From assembly GCA_024638165.1 (NCBI GenBank), contig JAHEKV010000004.1, positions 286,703 to 350,702 of the forward strand: a stretch of 64,000 nucleotides of DNA, read 5' to 3'. Origin of the DNA: Flavobacteriaceae bacterium. Its GTDB lineage: Bacteria > Bacteroidota > Bacteroidia > Flavobacteriales > Flavobacteriaceae. Position numbers and translations under genes: made by a program. Numbering within the stretch: the stretch's first letter is position 1; each line of letters starts with the position of its first letter. The notes beneath the pieces are model-generated. The model was not told where the DNA came from and ran no database searches. It saw only the letters and a program-made list of their open reading frames with translations. Shown one piece after another: positions 62,972-64,000 of the stretch.

Positions 62972-64000
62972 CTATGAATTTGTGATCCCCGATTTTTCTG
63001 AAGCCTCTACTAATTCTTCAGCTTCTATAAAGCCTTGTTCAGTCATCCACTTCTCACTGTAAATTTTGCTCAAATAGCGCGATCCGTGATCAGGTAAAAT
63101 AATGACTACCACACTATTTTTATCAAATATATTTTGATCATTATACAGCTCAGTAGCACGAAGTGCAGCACCTGATGTGTACCCAGCAAAAATACCTTCA
63201 GTTCGAGCAAGATTTCTAGCAGCTAGGGCGGCGTCTTTATCGGTAACCTTAACAAAGGTGTCAATCACACTAAAGTCGGTGGCACTAGGAATTAAATTCT
63301 TACCAAGGCCTTCAATACGGTACGGATGAATTTCATTTTCATCAAACTTTCCGGTTTCGTGGTATTTTTTGATCACCGATCCGTAGGCATCTACCCCTAA
63401 AATTTGAATACTCGGGTTTTGTTCTTTAAGGTACCTGGCAGTTCCAGATATCGTACCACCTGTGCCGCTACATGCAACTAGATGTGTGATACGACCTGCA
63501 GTCTGCTTCCAAATCTCAGGGCCTGTGGTTTTATAATGCGCCTCCGTATTCAGTTCATTGAAGTACTGATTAATGTATATCGAATTCGGAGTTTCAGCGT
63601 GAATTCTTTTGGCTACTTCGTAGTACGATCGAGGATCGTCAGCTGCTACATGTGCAGGACAAACATGAACCTCTGCACCCATGGCTTTTAAACCATCAAT
63701 TTTATCCTGAGAAGACTTTGAGCTAACTGCTAGGATACATTTGTACCCTTTAACCATACTTGCCATGGCTAAACTAAAACCAGTATTTCCCGAGGTAGTT
63801 TCTACGATGGTATTACCCGGCTTTATCAATCCTTTAGCCTCGGCATTCTCAATAATAGATAAGGCGATTCGATCTTTAGAAGATTGTCCCGGATTAAACC
63901 ATTCTAATTTAACATAAAATTGACCTGGATAGTTCGCAGTGACTTTCTGAAGCTTTACAAGCGGTGTATCACCTACCAAGTCTAAGATAGACTCAGATGC
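62972..64000 (-). CDS. Cysteine synthase / cystathionine beta-synthase family enzyme, 5' end cut by window edge
   Basis: At least 342 codons are visible and the frame runs on past base 64000 (visible start [17 protein letters not shown]), so the true start is outside. The PLP Lys lies in [16 protein letters not shown], the substrate loop in [13 protein letters not shown], and the phosphate cup in [15 protein letters not shown]. The C-terminus ends without CBS pairs in this window. It could be a CysK/CysM-type cysteine synthase, a cystathionine beta-synthase, or a cysteate synthase using sulfite. The neighbouring alpha-oxoamine synthase favours the last idea, but sequence alone does not decide. 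The C-terminal 25 residues are acidic and variable. Confidence 0.88.
   Translation of the reverse strand, partial: ASESILDLVGDTPLVKLQKVTANYPGQFYVKLEWFNPGQSSKDRIALSIIENAEAKGLIKPGNTIVETTSGNTGFSLAMASMVKGYKCILAVSSKSSQDKIDGLKAMGAEVHVCPAHVAADDPRSYYEVAKRIHAETPNSIYINQYFNELNTEAHYKTTGPEIWKQTAGRITHLVACSGTGGTISGTARYLKEQNPSIQILGVDAYGSVIKKYHETGKFDENEIHPYRIEGLGKNLIPSATDFSVIDTFVKVTDKDAALAARNLARTEGIFAGYTSGAALRATELYNDQNIFDKNSVVVIILPDHGSRYLSKIYSEKWMTEQGFIEAEELVEASEKSGITNS

Overview
The window is a dense, mostly housekeeping stretch of a chromosome from a member of the Bacteroidota, most likely the order Flavobacteriales. A marine Cryomorphaceae/Schleiferiaceae-like genome is my guess, not a demonstrated placement. 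The evidence is a short 287-residue RpoD without region 1.1, fused LpxC-FabZ, fused HisB and HisIE, lineage-typical families (YfhO, TIGR02757, an S10 peptidase, an unnamed 491-residue family), no visible Shine-Dalgarno sequences, and repeated TAnnTTTG promoter boxes just upstream of start codons. Coding density is extreme. No gap reaches 300 bases, and most convergent gene pairs overlap at their 3' ends. I see no rRNA, tRNA, insertion sequence, prophage or CRISPR array.

Layout. 1-9.5 kb: partial mutS2, ung, then leftward genes for a SUI1-like factor, a 2-oxoglutarate oxygenase, an EamA transporter, an exported M14 peptidase, menB, a glycosyltransferase and a helicase. 9.5-14.1 kb: rpoD with a small conserved partner, then a coupled VWA / MoxR ATPase / DUF2461 operon. 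14.1-21.2 kb: the complete histidine operon hisG-(hisDC)-hisB-hisH-hisA-hisF-hisIE, read leftward. It is preceded by a 17-residue leader peptide with four consecutive His codons and an intrinsic terminator, so it looks attenuation-controlled. hisD and hisC form one reading frame. 21.2-28.8 kb: prohibitin-like protein, fabG, sucD, efp, lpxA, lpxC-fabZ, lpxD and an HD phosphohydrolase, covering lipid A and fatty acid synthesis. 28.8-35.1 kb: tsaE, alanine dehydrogenase, proline dehydrogenase, aroB, an Lrp regulator, a second M14 peptidase and a lipoprotein. 35.1-41.1 kb: parC, parE, ychF and a ferredoxin. 41.1-49.1 kb: LuxC-like reductase, serC, msrA, lolD, TIGR02757, S10 peptidase, a dihydroorotase-like protein, an esterase, and a 41-residue membrane protein. 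49.1-55.4 kb: a metallo-hydrolase, the unknown 491-residue protein, bcp, nth without Fe-S ligands, and uvrA. 55.3-60.4 kb: flippase, glycosyltransferase and YfhO (surface glycan). 60.5-64 kb: a GNAT protein, an alpha-oxoamine synthase and a cysteine-synthase-like enzyme, a plausible sulfonolipid or sphingolipid base-forming cassette.

How the parts work together. Histidine synthesis appears controlled twice: by attenuation at the leader and by the C-terminal regulatory domain of HisG. The last five steps are split in alternation over two fusion proteins, HisB (steps 6 and 8) and HisDC (steps 7 and 9-10). Envelope genes (lpxA/C/D, fabZ, fabG, lolD, YfhO, flippase and the 60-64 kb cassette) recur along the window.

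The most unusual items are the HisD-HisC fusion, the His-codon attenuator, very short predicted 5' leaders with interleaved divergent promoters, the missed 41-residue membrane protein, and the candidate sulfonolipid cassette. I did not find anything that clearly looks like a new defence or mobile system.
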